Shown piece after piece: positions 25,544 to 33,550 of a DNA stretch of 64,000 nucleotides (position 1 is its first letter; the number at the start of each line of letters is the position of its first letter). The position numbers were made by a program, and so were the translations under genes. The notes beneath the pieces were generated by a model. That model was not told the origin of the DNA and searched no databases. It worked only from the letters and a program-made list of their open reading frames with translations. The DNA is from Desulfomonilia bacterium. GTDB lineage: Bacteria > Desulfobacterota > Desulfomonilia > UBA1062. Location: assembly GCA_036567785.1 (NCBI GenBank), contig DATCTV010000017.1, forward strand, positions 1-64,000. Reading direction: 5' to 3'.

Positions 25544-27415
25544 TCATTTCTTTTGCATCACCTTGACCGTAACCGTATCCCCTTTTGCATCATGGATAAG
25601 GAGAGTCTGATTTTCAGTGTTCCGTTCTACCCTTCCTGATGACGTATCAACCAGGTACCCGTATGGATACTGGAAGCGCGGGACATATATCTCGGTCGGA
25701 GCCTTTATTTTATCATCTGGCCTGAAAGTGAAGGTGAACATTTTTTTCTTCAGATTGAAATTCATTGATAAGGGCGTGCCGCCTGTCCTGACTGCATAAG
25801 GCCTGCAGAACCCGGCAATTGCCCTGCCTCCTGAATCTATGTCAGATGGGTTATCCTGCTGATCGCGAGAGAATATCGAATTGTCCTCCTCGTTCCAGTT
25901 GTCGCCGTGAAGGTTGTTGTTGTCAGCGGTATATGTCCAGATTGTAGCGCTTGTGAGGTTTTGATCCATGGCCTGATAATATGAATCAAGCGCCTGTATG
26001 TGTTTTTTGTAGTTGCCCGTCCTGTATGCCTTTCCGTCGTAGAGCTTGTACATCAACCCGAATTCGCCGATGAGCGTGGGAGCGCCTCTCAGATTCTTTC
26101 TGCTGAATCCCTTGATATGAGCTATCTGGTTGGCCATGGATCTGAGGGCTCTCTTTCTGCCGATTACCAGTTTCTCCGTGTAAACATCTCCGGTGTACCA
26201 CGGACTGAACTTGTTGCGGTAGACCATGAGCACATCATACCAGTGGCTTGCATTCACAATATTTCCGGCGTCATCAGGTCCCATGTCAGGGAAATCCTTG
26301 CCGGGAACCGCCTCAATGAATATGAATGCTTCAGGGCTCACGCTCCTTATTTCACGGGCGAACCTGTTTACGAAAGGCTTGATGCAGTCGTTTACGAAGC
26401 TTACCTTCCTGCCTTTTATCGTGTTGAAATAATCAGGCTTCAGGATTTTAGGTTTGCCGTCAACAATATCCCAGACGCCGTGCTCTTTCCATACGCATTC
26501 AAAGCCGTCCTTCCAGAGCCGCTCACCATAAGGATTGACCATGACTCTGCCTATTTTCTTCGAGCCGGTTATGTGCATCCTGTACCTGTCAACCTCTTGA
26601 GGGATGCCGTAAGCAGCTGCCATGGACTGAAGCGGATTGGGTGCAGCCTCGCCGATAAAGCGCATGTCGCCAAGGCCTGAGAGGTCCTTGAACTCGATAT
26701 ATCCGCATTGCGGTTCGTTGAGGCTTCCGTATCCCACTATATTCGGCAGGTCTTTCAGCCTTTCAGCCAGATGTTTGATCGCATTTATATAATGGCTCTG
26801 GAGGAATTCCTGCACGTTGACGCCTTCCACCATACGTTTCGGCGCAAATGCTTTCCCGCCGAAAAAAAGCGTGAACATGGTGCATGTGCCGAACTTGTAG
26901 TTGTTTGTGTCCCATATCATGTGAGGGATAGGGTTGCCGTGGATGTTGTGAACGAAGGCGGCACCCGTCTCATGCATTTTCGTTATGTCCATGCCAAGCA
27001 TTTCCATTGTCCATGCGGGCGCTCCGTCACCACCCGTCCAGCGGCTCCAAACATCCTGGTGGGGGTCGATGAAAACGTTTATCCCGTACCCCGCCGCCTT
27101 TTCGAGGACGGCCCTTACATAGTCGATGTATGCCTCGTCATATATTCCGGGCCCTGCATGCTCGATGGCCTCCCAGGTGACGATGAAACGCTCGAACGTG
27201 AGACCCCAGTGTTTCAATCGCGCGAAATGCTCATCCGCCTTGCTCAGAGGGAAAGGCCTTCCCACGAATGATACGTCCCTGTAGTCGTAAAAGCCTTCCT
27301 TCATCCACGTCCCGCCGGGCTTTACCGGGATCTTGCTGCTGCCGCCGAGATTCACTCCTCTAAGCAGGAGTGTGCGTCCTTCGTCGTCCTTGAACCATTC
27401 ACCGTCAATCTTCAA
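25544..27415 (-). CDS. Glycoside hydrolase family 5, endoglycoceramidase-like, no signal peptide, TTG start
   Basis: The 623-residue enzyme has a GH5 TIM barrel: LRGVNLGGSSK at the start, 'INVFIDPHQDVWSRW', the acid/base Glu in YGSLNEPQCG (about residue 220) and the nucleophile in LIGEFGL (about 450). A beta-sandwich tail follows. The layout recalls endoglycoceramidase and cytosolic steryl-glucosidase relatives. There is no signal peptide, so it should act in the cytoplasm. It starts at TTG, four bases inside the upstream gene's stop (TTGA), with GGAG 9 nt before; translation is probably coupled to the isomerase-like gene. Confidence 0.75.
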   Translation of the reverse strand: MKIDGEWFKDDEGRTLLLRGVNLGGSSKIPVKPGGTWMKEGFYDYRDVSFVGRPFPLSKADEHFARLKHWGLTFERFIVTWEAIEHAGPGIYDEAYIDYVRAVLEKAAGYGINVFIDPHQDVWSRWTGGDGAPAWTMEMLGMDITKMHETGAAFVHNIHGNPIPHMIWDTNNYKFGTCTMFTLFFGGKAFAPKRMVEGVNVQEFLQSHYINAIKHLAERLKDLPNIVGYGSLNEPQCGYIEFKDLSGLGDMRFIGEAAPNPLQSMAAAYGIPQEVDRYRMHITGSKKIGRVMVNPYGERLWKDGFECVWKEHGVWDIVDGKPKILKPDYFNTIKGRKVSFVNDCIKPFVNRFAREIRSVSPEAFIFIEAVPGKDFPDMGPDDAGNIVNASHWYDVLMVYRNKFSPWYTGDVYTEKLVIGRKRALRSMANQIAHIKGFSRKNLRGAPTLIGEFGLMYKLYDGKAYRTGNYKKHIQALDSYYQAMDQNLTSATIWTYTADNNNLHGDNWNEEDNSIFSRDQQDNPSDIDSGGRAIAGFCRPYAVRTGGTPLSMNFNLKKKMFTFTFRPDDKIKAPTEIYVPRFQYPYGYLVDTSSGRVERNTENQTLLIHDAKGDTVTVKVMQKK

Positions 27416-28878
27416 AATGGATTCTCCGTAGGATATAAAACATCTTCCGGTAAATTATAGAAGATATCTTTGATGCCCAGCATCTTGAGCGCTTCAAATA
27501 TGGCCTTGCCTGCTGGCGCCTGTACGACTGCGGTGTGGTGCGGGAAGCGTTTTTCGATGAGCACATGGCGGTAGAACCGGGCCATTTCCTTTATGGCTAT
27601 AACTGCAATTGAACCGAAGGAAGGGGTGTCGTGATCTATTATCTTGCCCTGAGCGATATAGGCGTTCAACTTTGCGTCCGCGGTTCCCTGAAGTCTGAAT
27701 ATGGTGGCCTTGCCGGGCGTCATCCTGCCTTCCATCGTGCCGCGGGTGATGTCGGGTTCCTTGCCGTTTTCAATGAGGCGATGCATGATGAGCTGATATT
27801 TAAGCTCCGGGTTTACGAGGCAGACCGAGGGCGTATTGCCGCAATGGAATCCCATGAACAAGTCTGTCAATTTGTATTTTTTAAGCGCCGGGGATTTCTT
27901 GTGCATCTGTGCCGGGATGGTGTTGTTGATGTCAAGAAGAGTGGCCGGCATGAGGCCTGCACAGAGAGCGATATATTCGCTCAGGGCTCCATAGATGTCC
28001 ACCTCGCAGCTGACCGGTATGCCCTGCGCCGCTAGACGAGAGTTTATGTAGCAGGGGACAAATCCGAAGAACCTCTCGAATGCGGGCCAGCACTTGTTTG
28101 CGAATACGCCGTATGAGCTTGCGCCCAGATTCCTGTCCATGAATTCGAGCAGTGCCGCCTCATATCTTGCCAGCTTCGGCAGCAGGTCAGGGTAGGGGAA
28201 TGATGCAATTTCCTTTTTCATGGATGATTCTATTTTTTTTACCAGAGGGCTGTTCTTTGTGTCTTCGTATGCCTCAAGAAGGTCGAGTTCGCTGTTTTCC
28301 ATGACCTCTATGCCGAGGTCGTAAAGCGGTTTGATCGGTGCGTTGCAGGCAAGGAAGTCCTGAGGCCTGGGACCGAATGTGAAAATTTTCAGATATTTAA
28401 GACCGAGCATTACTCTGGCGATGGGTATGAAATCTGCAATCATCCCGCTTACTTCAGAGGGGGTTCCGACAGGATATTCCGGGATATAAGGCCTCAGTCC
28501 TCTCAGTCCGAGATTATACGACGCGTTCAGCATTCCGCAGTATGCATCACCCCTGCCTCCCATAAGATCGCCGTCTTCGGCCGCCGCTACGAACATGACC
28601 GGGCCGTCGAAGCGCTGTGCGAGAAGGGTTTCAGGGCCTTCAGGGCCAAAGTTTCCGAGATAGACTATGAGGGCATTGACGCCAGATTCAATTAATTCGT
28701 CTTCGGCCTTGACTATGTCGTTTTCGGTCTCAACTATCGTGCCGATCTTCTTTATTTTAAGGCCTGACGCAGTGCAGTACTTATGAACCTCATCCCTGCG
28801 CCTCCTTGAGAGTTCAAGTGGAAAACAGTTTCTGCTCACAGCGACGATGCCAGGTACAACAATGGGTATGTTTTTCAT
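27412..28878 (-). CDS. L-fucose/L-arabinose isomerase-like protein
   Basis: The 488-residue protein fits the FucI/AraA-like superfamily: 'NALIVYLGNFGPEGPETLLAQ', 'CWPAFERFFGFVPCYINSRL', 'GIPVSCEVDIYGALSEY' (metal-ligand region) and 'FHCGNTPSVC' are seen. Such proteins interconvert aldoses and ketoses using Mn2+, though many relatives are uncharacterised. The ATG at 28878 has GGAGG 8 nt upstream; the open frame extends further up but without signals. Followed by the GH5 gene with a 4-nt overlap, it suggests a small intracellular sugar-use operon. Confidence 0.75.
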   Translation of the reverse strand: MKNIPIVVPGIVAVSRNCFPLELSRRRRDEVHKYCTASGLKIKKIGTIVETENDIVKAEDELIESGVNALIVYLGNFGPEGPETLLAQRFDGPVMFVAAAEDGDLMGGRGDAYCGMLNASYNLGLRGLRPYIPEYPVGTPSEVSGMIADFIPIARVMLGLKYLKIFTFGPRPQDFLACNAPIKPLYDLGIEVMENSELDLLEAYEDTKNSPLVKKIESSMKKEIASFPYPDLLPKLARYEAALLEFMDRNLGASSYGVFANKCWPAFERFFGFVPCYINSRLAAQGIPVSCEVDIYGALSEYIALCAGLMPATLLDINNTIPAQMHKKSPALKKYKLTDLFMGFHCGNTPSVCLVNPELKYQLIMHRLIENGKEPDITRGTMEGRMTPGKATIFRLQGTADAKLNAYIAQGKIIDHDTPSFGSIAVIAIKEMARFYRHVLIEKRFPHHTAVVQAPAGKAIFEALKMLGIKDIFYNLPEDVLYPTENPF

Positions 28879-28893
28879 TTGAAAAACCTCCTG

Positions 28894-28940
28894 CTGAAAT
28901 TGTTTCAGACATTTATTTTCCCCATTGTCTTGGATGTCAA
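28894..28940 (-). promoter_or_regulatory. Promoter and palindromic operator candidate of the sugar operon
   Basis: On the minus strand, TTGACA (28940-28935) is followed after 17 nt by AATAAA (28917-28912). Right where transcription should start lies the palindrome CTGAAACAATTTCAG (28908-28894), followed by the GGAGG of the isomerase-like gene. The palindrome could bind a repressor or form a short hairpin. Confidence 0.4.
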
Positions 28941-29097
28941 GAGAAAGGAACCATGAGAAAGGATAAAATATATTCATAAAGTAAGGGCGACAAGTTGCAC
29001 ATGGTTTCACTCTGGCATGGCGGAATTTGATGTACACATTTCGGAACTATGTGTCTAAGCAATAGAACCCTACATATCACACAACGATTTCTCGCCA

Positions 29098-29127
29098 TTG
29101 ACAAGACCATTAACCTGCTGATATTTT
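29098..29127 (+). promoter_or_regulatory. Promoter upstream of the cobalamin riboswitch
   Basis: A consensus -35 TTGACA (29098-29103) is followed after 18 nt by TATTTT (29122-29127). Transcription would begin just before the P1 stem of the aptamer at 29141. Confidence 0.5.
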
Positions 29128-29140
29128 ACCTTTTACCCTG

Positions 29141-29446
29141 CTGCGGATTCAAGGGAACCCGGTGAGATTCCGGGACGGGGCCCGCCGCTGTAAACGGGGA
29201 CGGAAAGGCAAAATAAAACGCCACTGTTGATGTAAAACGAGTACATTTTGTTTTACAACAGGCCGTCAGAACAAAGCAGAACGCGGAGCGACGAAATCGA
29301 GGAATGAGGCGTACTTTTAGCGTACGCCGTAATGACGAGATGATGAGCGACAAAGTTATGCGCAGTTATCACGGCCTGTACTAATGGGAAGGCGATGCCT
29401 TAATGAACATTCCGGACGATCCGTAAGTCAGAAGACCTATCCGCAG
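29141..29446 (+). promoter_or_regulatory. Cobalamin (B12) riboswitch aptamer with an internal insert
   Basis: The core AAGGGAACCCGGTGAGATTC, then GGGACGG, CCGCCGCTGTAA and GCCACTG, matches the cobalamin aptamer. The B12-box-like part AAGTCAGAAGACCTATCCGC closes it at 29425-29444. The P1 stem is perfect: CTGCGGAT (29141-29148) pairs with ATCCGCAG (29439-29446). Between CCACTG (29221) and GGGAAGGC (29386) lie about 160 nt instead of a short loop, so the aptamer is about 306 nt long, against roughly 200 normally. It precedes a BtuB-like receptor, the classic target. Confidence 0.9.
29258..29379. repeat. Structured insert inside the riboswitch, bounded by an inverted repeat
   Basis: ACAGGCCGT (29258-29266) and ACGGCCTGT (29371-29379) are a perfect 9-bp inverted repeat enclosing 104 nt. 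Inside is a hairpin, GGCGTAC (29308-29314) with GTACGCC (29322-29328). A second hairpin, TGTAAAAC with GTTTTACA, lies just before (29231-29256). The shape is that of a small non-coding palindromic unit (MITE- or REP-like). No second copy was seen in this window, so the mobile origin is inference. Confidence 0.5.
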
Positions 29447-29488
29447 GAATGAAAGGCTTTATCCGTCGTGCTCAGGATGATTGACCTT

Positions 29489-29509
29489 TTGGGGAAAGAA
29501 AAACCCCAA
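29489..29509 (+). promoter_or_regulatory. Hairpin sequestering the ribosome-binding site of the TonB receptor gene
   Basis: TTGGGG (29489-29494) pairs with CCCCAA (29504-29509) and buries the GGGGAAAG ribosome-binding region and the first base of the start codon. This is a likely expression platform for translational control by the B12 riboswitch. Confidence 0.55.
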
Positions 29510-31386
29510 TGAAGAAATTTGTTTTAACCATTTTTATATTGTTTGTCATTTTCGGAGCAGGTAAGCTCCGCGCCGATACGATTTATGTCATTTCAAATCC
29601 CGATAAGGAAGATACCGATGAAATTGCCGAAGAGCCTTCAGCCTTCGGCCAGTCCATAGATACTGAAAAACTTTCAGACAGGTATTCCACGACCGAAGAT
29701 GTACTTGACCGGGCGGCAGGTGCGAATGTCCGCTCCATGGGAGGCCTCGGCAGCTATTCCAGCATTACCATGCGCGGGGCCGGGTCGAACCAGTGCCTCG
29801 TGCTGCTGGACGGACAGCGCCTCAACTCGCCTGCAGGAGGCGGGGTCGACCTTTCAAAGCTTCCCCTTTCTCAGGTCGAAAGGATAGACATAATACGGGG
29901 CAGCGATTCCGCGCTTTACGGCGAGAGCGCCATGGGCGGGATTGTTAACATCATCACAAAAGACTCTTCTGGAAAACCCCAGGCCGATGCTGCCCTGACC
30001 TACGGCTCTTATGAGACATGGGACGGCCGCGCCGGCGCCTCGGTCCCGGTTGGCGATCATCTGGGTATAAATGCAAATATCTCCGGCAGAAAATCCGACA
30101 GTGATTTCACCTACATCAACAACAACGGCACCGAATATGATGATTCCGACGATTTCGAGGATGTCAGGCGCAATAACGCCTTCAAGGAGTTTTCATGCAT
30201 GGGAAAGGTAAATGCAAAAGGCGACATCTGGAAGGCGTCATTCTCAGGCGCAGGCAGCACATCGAGCAAACAGATTCCCGGCATTATAACCAACCCCACG
30301 CCGAATGCATGGCAGGATTTCCGGTTCAACAGCTTGAACCTCCTGGGAAGTATAAAGGCAGGAAAGCTGGACCTGGACCTTAATGCAGGAAGGGTATGGC
30401 AGCATGACAAATATAATGATCCTGACGCGCCTCTTTTTGCGGACACATTGAGCACGACATATCAGGGAAATCTCAGCGCTGCTTACCCGATAGGGCCTGT
30501 AAGGGTCAAGCCCGGGATTTCATATCTATATGAAAATATGGATGACAATATGGTCGGCGATAAGAACAGGACTACCGAATCGGGAATCCTGAGCGCCGAA
30601 TACAGCCCCTGGCAGCTCGATTTGTATGCAAGTCTGCGCTATGACAACCCTTCTTCATTTTCAGGGGAATGGCTTTACCGCCTGGGCGCCGTTTGGAATG
30701 CCGCCGATTTTGTGAAACTGAAGGCCAATGCAGGGACCGGTTACAGGGTTCCCGGATTTTATGAGCTTTACTATAACCACGGTTTTATTGTGGGCAATCC
30801 CGAGCTTACGCCTGAAAAGTCATTCAGCTTCGATATCGGGCCTGTGGTCGAATTCTGGAAGCTGTCGGTTTCTCTCAACTATTTCGATCAGCGCTACACC
30901 GACCAGATCGTATACGTTCTACAGTCAGGCCTTTACTACAAACCTTACAACGACAGCCGTTCAAAGGCTCAAGGAATCGAACTTTCCGTTGTCTTCAAGG
31001 CGTTTGACTGGTGTACGCTGAGCGGAAATTATACATATAACAGGGCAATCGACACATCCGGAGAACCCAATAAGGACGGAAATCAGATACCCGGCCAGCC
31101 CAGGAACATCGCAAATATTCAGGTGGATTTCGATTATAAAATAAAGGGAATCGGTGTTGGTGCCTGGGCCTCCTACAACTATACCGAGGGGAATTTCGTT
31201 ACATGGGCGAACACCAAGAAGCTTTCCGACCGCAACATATTCAACCTCGGGATAAAGGCGGGTCCGTACAAACATGTGAGCGTAAGCGCAGAGGTAAAGA
31301 ATCTGACCGATGAACAGGCCGTGGACTTGAGGGGGTTCCCGCTTGAAGGCAGGACGTTCTATGCGACTGCAAGTATGGTGTTTTAA
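29509..31386 (+). CDS. btuB: TonB-dependent outer-membrane receptor, BtuB-like (cobalamin)
   Basis: The 625-residue protein has a signal peptide (MKKFVLTIFILFVIFGAG), a plug domain ('ITMRGAGSNQCLVLLDGQRL', 'VERIDIIRGSDSALYGESAM') and a 22-strand-type barrel ending in TASMVF with a terminal Phe. A TonB-box-like stretch lies early in the mature part. BtuB proteins import cobalamin across the outer membrane using TonB energy. The substrate call rests mainly on the B12 riboswitch directly upstream. Two lipoprotein genes follow in the same direction, 15 and 43 nt apart. Confidence 0.88.
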   Translation: MKKFVLTIFILFVIFGAGKLRADTIYVISNPDKEDTDEIAEEPSAFGQSIDTEKLSDRYSTTEDVLDRAAGANVRSMGGLGSYSSITMRGAGSNQCLVLLDGQRLNSPAGGGVDLSKLPLSQVERIDIIRGSDSALYGESAMGGIVNIITKDSSGKPQADAALTYGSYETWDGRAGASVPVGDHLGINANISGRKSDSDFTYINNNGTEYDDSDDFEDVRRNNAFKEFSCMGKVNAKGDIWKASFSGAGSTSSKQIPGIITNPTPNAWQDFRFNSLNLLGSIKAGKLDLDLNAGRVWQHDKYNDPDAPLFADTLSTTYQGNLSAAYPIGPVRVKPGISYLYENMDDNMVGDKNRTTESGILSAEYSPWQLDLYASLRYDNPSSFSGEWLYRLGAVWNAADFVKLKANAGTGYRVPGFYELYYNHGFIVGNPELTPEKSFSFDIGPVVEFWKLSVSLNYFDQRYTDQIVYVLQSGLYYKPYNDSRSKAQGIELSVVFKAFDWCTLSGNYTYNRAIDTSGEPNKDGNQIPGQPRNIANIQVDFDYKIKGIGVGAWASYNYTEGNFVTWANTKKLSDRNIFNLGIKAGPYKHVSVSAEVKNLTDEQAVDLRGFPLEGRTFYATASMVF

Positions 31387-31401
31387 GAATCTGGAGGGAT
31401 T

Positions 31402-33507
31402 ATGAAAAGACTTTGTATCGGCATATTTCTTGTGGTTCTTCTCGCATTCTCATATGGGTGCGACAAGGCGGGAACGAACGCGGAGATCGTAAGCGATTCA
31501 ATCGACAGTTCGGTGGATTTGTCCCGGAGCCTTATCATTGTGAACTCGCTTGCAGAAACACTTTCAATCCTTGATGACAACAGCCATATTCACAACAACA
31601 TTCAGCTCACAGGGGCGGCGCCCAACTCGATTCTTTACGAAAAGCCTTATGTGTACATAGTGAATTCCTTGAGCAACTCGATTCTGGTTCTGAAAGACAG
31701 CGACTTGTCGGTGGCGGCCGAGGTTTCCGTCGGCAAGAACAAAAATCCCATGTATGCGGCGTCTATCGGAAATAACCAGCTGGCAGTCAGCTGTTTTATT
31801 TCTCACTCGCTGGAGATTCTCGACATCAGTCAGAAGAAGGTTACAGCAAGCATTGACCTCTCCGGCATACCGCTGCCAAGCGATGTTGCCGGGATTACAG
31901 GCAGAAGCTATCCGGAGGGCGTGGCCGTGTCGGGAGGAAGGATATTTGTAGCGCTGTCCAATCTGACAGATTATTACGGCGGACTGACAGCTGCGGGTTC
32001 GGGAGTTGTTGCGGTTTTTGATGCAAAGACACTTGAAAGCCTTGGGACAGTTGAACTCGAAGGTGCAGACCCGGTTGACGTCAAGAATCTTGGCGGCAAG
32101 ATACTTATCGCATGCGCCGGGCACTATATGGGAGATATTACCAAACCTCAGAGCAGTGGATTCGAGGGAGACGGCACAATCGAAATAATCGATGCCCAAA
32201 CCCTTAAACTGGAAAAGTCGTATCGTCTTTCGGCTGCACCTTTTTCCTTCAGCGTGTCGGAATCGGGAATACTATATGCGACAAACGCAATAGGAGGAAA
32301 CATCCCGAGGATTGATTTGTCAAAAGGAGCCGTCGATTACCTTGCCGTTGAAAGCTCATACATATCGTCGGTACTGTGTGCAAAGGACGTGCTTTACGTC
32401 CTTGACTTCTCGAAAGACGCCCTTTTCGTGCTTGACACTTCGGGTTCAATGAAAGCCAGATACACGGCAGGTGATGGTCCCATAGCCATGCTCTCGATTG
32501 CCGGTGTGAGTGCTGAATATGTTATAATCCCTGAAATTGCCGTGTATCCCGAAATAGCCTCGCCGGGGATAGATATCTCTTTTAACGCATCGGGCAGTAT
32601 TGTCCCGGAAGGGATATATACCTATACCTGGGATTTCGGTGACGGGCAGACGGCAGCCGGGCCATCGGTATCGCATGCCTATGAGACCGCCGGCGCCTAT
32701 TCCGTGACACTAACGATTGAAGGGGATGCGGGCACCGCCATAGAAACATGTATCGTAACGATCGTTGCTTCTTCGCCGTTTGCGACCATGATGTGTGCGT
32801 ATAATCCTGCTCCAGGACAGTTTGTGAACGATCCCCAATACAACGATCCCGCCAAGGCCCTGGGACAGCCAAAAGGCGGACGGACCCCGCTTCAGCCTGA
32901 CAACTCCTCAATTGTAAGCCTGGGCGGTTTCGGCGGCTCTATTACACTGGCTTTTGATCACCGCGTTATGGACAATCCCGGCGGATACGACTTCATTGTG
33001 TTCGGAAACGCCCAGTACAGCGGAGCGCCCCTGCGCTTTGTAGAACCCGGCGTCGTTGAGATCAGCGAAGACGGTTTTACATGGTTTCTTATCCCCGGTT
33101 CACACCTGAGAGCACCCTTTGAGCGGATTACCAAGACCTATTCAAACGGACAGGTCTTTTCAGCCTATCAACTTCCCGCCGATACACAGGACGGCATTGT
33201 TAATGGCAAGTATACACTGTGGGGTTATGCCGATCTCAGTCCTGTACTTGCACTTCCTGACATGGCCGATCCCGCAAGGTATTTTACCATCCCGGACGAT
33301 CCGATCCTGACTGGCATTGATACAGGAACGTGCGGCGGCGACGCCTTTGACATCGCATGGGCTGTTGATCCCCGTACCGGGACGGCAGCAAACCTGAGCG
33401 GTTTCCGGTATATCCGTATCACGACTGGTGTTGACCGCAATCTCGGCGGCTCCCTGGGCGAACTGTCAACCGAGATCGACGCGGTGGCGGACATTGCTCT
33501 GGAGTAA
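31402..33507 (+). CDS. Surface lipoprotein with beta-propeller and PKD domains (BtuG-like candidate)
   Basis: The 701-residue protein has a lipobox (AFSYGC, Cys about 20). Residues 30 to 370 hold YncE-like propeller repeats (ILDDNSHIHNNIQL, IEIIDAQTLKLEKSY, LYVLDFSKDALFVLD). A PKD domain follows ('YTWDFGDGQTAAG', about 410-450), then a C-terminal domain with 'SLGGFGGSITLAFDH' and 'EPGVVEISEDGFTWF'. In Bacteroides, BtuG is a surface propeller lipoprotein that binds B12 tightly and hands it to BtuB. The same neighbourhood here suggests a similar role; sequence homology is not shown. GGAGG precedes the ATG. Confidence 0.7.
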   Translation: MKRLCIGIFLVVLLAFSYGCDKAGTNAEIVSDSIDSSVDLSRSLIIVNSLAETLSILDDNSHIHNNIQLTGAAPNSILYEKPYVYIVNSLSNSILVLKDSDLSVAAEVSVGKNKNPMYAASIGNNQLAVSCFISHSLEILDISQKKVTASIDLSGIPLPSDVAGITGRSYPEGVAVSGGRIFVALSNLTDYYGGLTAAGSGVVAVFDAKTLESLGTVELEGADPVDVKNLGGKILIACAGHYMGDITKPQSSGFEGDGTIEIIDAQTLKLEKSYRLSAAPFSFSVSESGILYATNAIGGNIPRIDLSKGAVDYLAVESSYISSVLCAKDVLYVLDFSKDALFVLDTSGSMKARYTAGDGPIAMLSIAGVSAEYVIIPEIAVYPEIASPGIDISFNASGSIVPEGIYTYTWDFGDGQTAAGPSVSHAYETAGAYSVTLTIEGDAGTAIETCIVTIVASSPFATMMCAYNPAPGQFVNDPQYNDPAKALGQPKGGRTPLQPDNSSIVSLGGFGGSITLAFDHRVMDNPGGYDFIVFGNAQYSGAPLRFVEPGVVEISEDGFTWFLIPGSHLRAPFERITKTYSNGQVFSAYQLPADTQDGIVNGKYTLWGYADLSPVLALPDMADPARYFTIPDDPILTGIDTGTCGGDAFDIAWAVDPRTGTAANLSGFRYIRITTGVDRNLGGSLGELSTEIDAVADIALE

Positions 33508-33550
33508 ATATGATGAAGCAGATAACTAAATCAATAGAGGAGGTTTCAGT

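Noticed and set aside
26000-26680. Rightward 226-codon open frame
   Set aside because: It is antisense to the GH5 gene, whose catalytic motifs lie on the other strand.
29126-29353. Leftward 75-codon open frame
   Set aside because: It lies wholly on the antisense strand of the cobalamin riboswitch and has no ribosome-binding site; the RNA structure explains the sequence.
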